Source: JBDKGV01 sp039798005
GTDB taxonomy: Bacteria; Fibrobacterota; Fibrobacteria; UBA5070
Direction of reading: 5' to 3'
NCBI GenBank assembly: GCA_039798005.1
Contig: JBDKGV010000219.1
Span: forward strand, 1 to 5,872
DNA: 5,872 bases
The position numbers and the translations under genes are program-made. Positions 5,669 to 5,872 of this stretch are shown piece after piece. The notes below the pieces were generated by a model. The model was not told where the DNA came from and did no database searches. It worked only from the letters and a program-made list of their open reading frames with translations. Position 1 is the stretch's first letter. Each line of letters begins with the position of its first letter.

Positions 5669-5764
5669 CGCCAGGGACCAATGCCGTCCAGGGCCGGGAC
5701 CCCTGAAAGGAGGCCCAGTTCACGCGGGCCCGGCGACGCCGCAGGCGGCGGGCGCCCCGTGGCA
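5669..5764. other. GC-rich palindromic intergenic DNA, possible transcription end of the 123-residue gene
   Basis: Beyond the stop at 5668 lies a very GC-rich block with several dyads. The clearest is CGCCGC-ag-GCGGCG at 5737-5750 (an effective 5-bp stem with a tight loop). GGGCGCCC follows, and CGGGCCCG precedes it. None is followed by a T-run, so an intrinsic terminator is not shown; the block may end transcription with Rho or be a REP-like element. A perfect AAAGGAGG at 5706-5713 has no start codon at a usable distance. Confidence 0.35.
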
Positions 5765-5769
5765 AGAAC

Positions 5770-5791
5770 TGTCAGAAGTGACAATTGTCAC
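5770..5791. promoter_or_regulatory. Operator-like array of three TGTCA half-sites with a 14-bp perfect palindrome
   Basis: GTGACAATTGTCAC at 5778-5791 is a perfect 14-bp palindrome. Read as half-sites, the region is TGTCA (5770-5774), a 4-base gap, TGACA (5779-5783), a 2-base gap, and TGTCA (5786-5790), so the middle half-site can pair with either neighbour. It lies in DNA that is AT-richer than its surroundings, close to the right edge, where a promoter for a gene outside the window could sit. A dimeric helix-turn-helix repressor or activator site is the likely meaning. The cognate protein cannot be named. Confidence 0.5.
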
Positions 5792-5872
5792 CAATATCCG
5801 TTCCCGGAATTCCCTGCCGTCGCATCGACAAGGCCACGATTCGTTTACAGGATCAATTGGTCTGAAAGTTGA

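Noticed and set aside
5706..5713. Perfect AAAGGAGG Shine-Dalgarno sequence
   Set aside because: No ATG, GTG or TTG lies at a suitable distance downstream, so it is treated as chance in GC-rich DNA.
5681..5872. 63-codon plus-strand open frame at the right edge
   Set aside because: It runs through the GC-rich palindromes and the operator-like array with no ribosome binding site placed for its start, and the peptide is low-complexity.

Overview
The window looks like chromosomal DNA from a GC-rich member of the Fibrobacterota. The main evidence is a gene at 4290-5129 that fits the TIGR02147 family, a paralogous group of putative regulators known chiefly from Fibrobacter and its relatives. It sits next to a secreted lipoprotein and a secreted carbohydrate-active enzyme, which suits a polysaccharide-degrading lifestyle. 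There is no sign of a phage, IS element, CRISPR array, tRNA or rRNA.

Layout, left to right. (1) 1-232, minus strand: the first 77 codons of a class I SAM-dependent methyltransferase that runs off the left edge. (2) 233-731: a long non-coding stretch with a hairpin in the methyltransferase leader, a 78-bp tandem repeat (2.5 copies) carrying a hairpin and a G-quadruplex-type motif, and a separate strong inverted repeat. (3) 732-914, plus strand: a possible 60-residue protein. (4) 948-5129, minus strand: an apparent three-gene operon, transcribed from right to left. It encodes a TIGR02147 regulator, then a lipoprotein overlapping it by 4 bases (GTGA), then, after a 76-base gap with its own strong ribosome binding site, a 695-residue secreted clan GH-A-like glycoside hydrolase with an N-terminal galactose-binding-like domain. 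(5) 5130-5296: a divergent promoter region. (6) 5297-5668, plus strand: an unrecognised 123-residue protein. (7) 5669-5872: an intergenic region with GC-rich palindromes and, near the right edge, a triple TGTCA-type operator-like array containing a perfect 14-bp palindrome.

The operon is the biological core. A predicted cytoplasmic regulator is translationally coupled to an outer-membrane-type lipoprotein whose C-terminal half looks like a carbohydrate-binding beta-sandwich. The third gene makes an exported hydrolase with recognisable catalytic glutamates. A reasonable inference is that the lipoprotein and hydrolase act on the same glycan and the regulator controls them. The substrate, the CAZy family and the regulatory mechanism cannot be read from the sequence.
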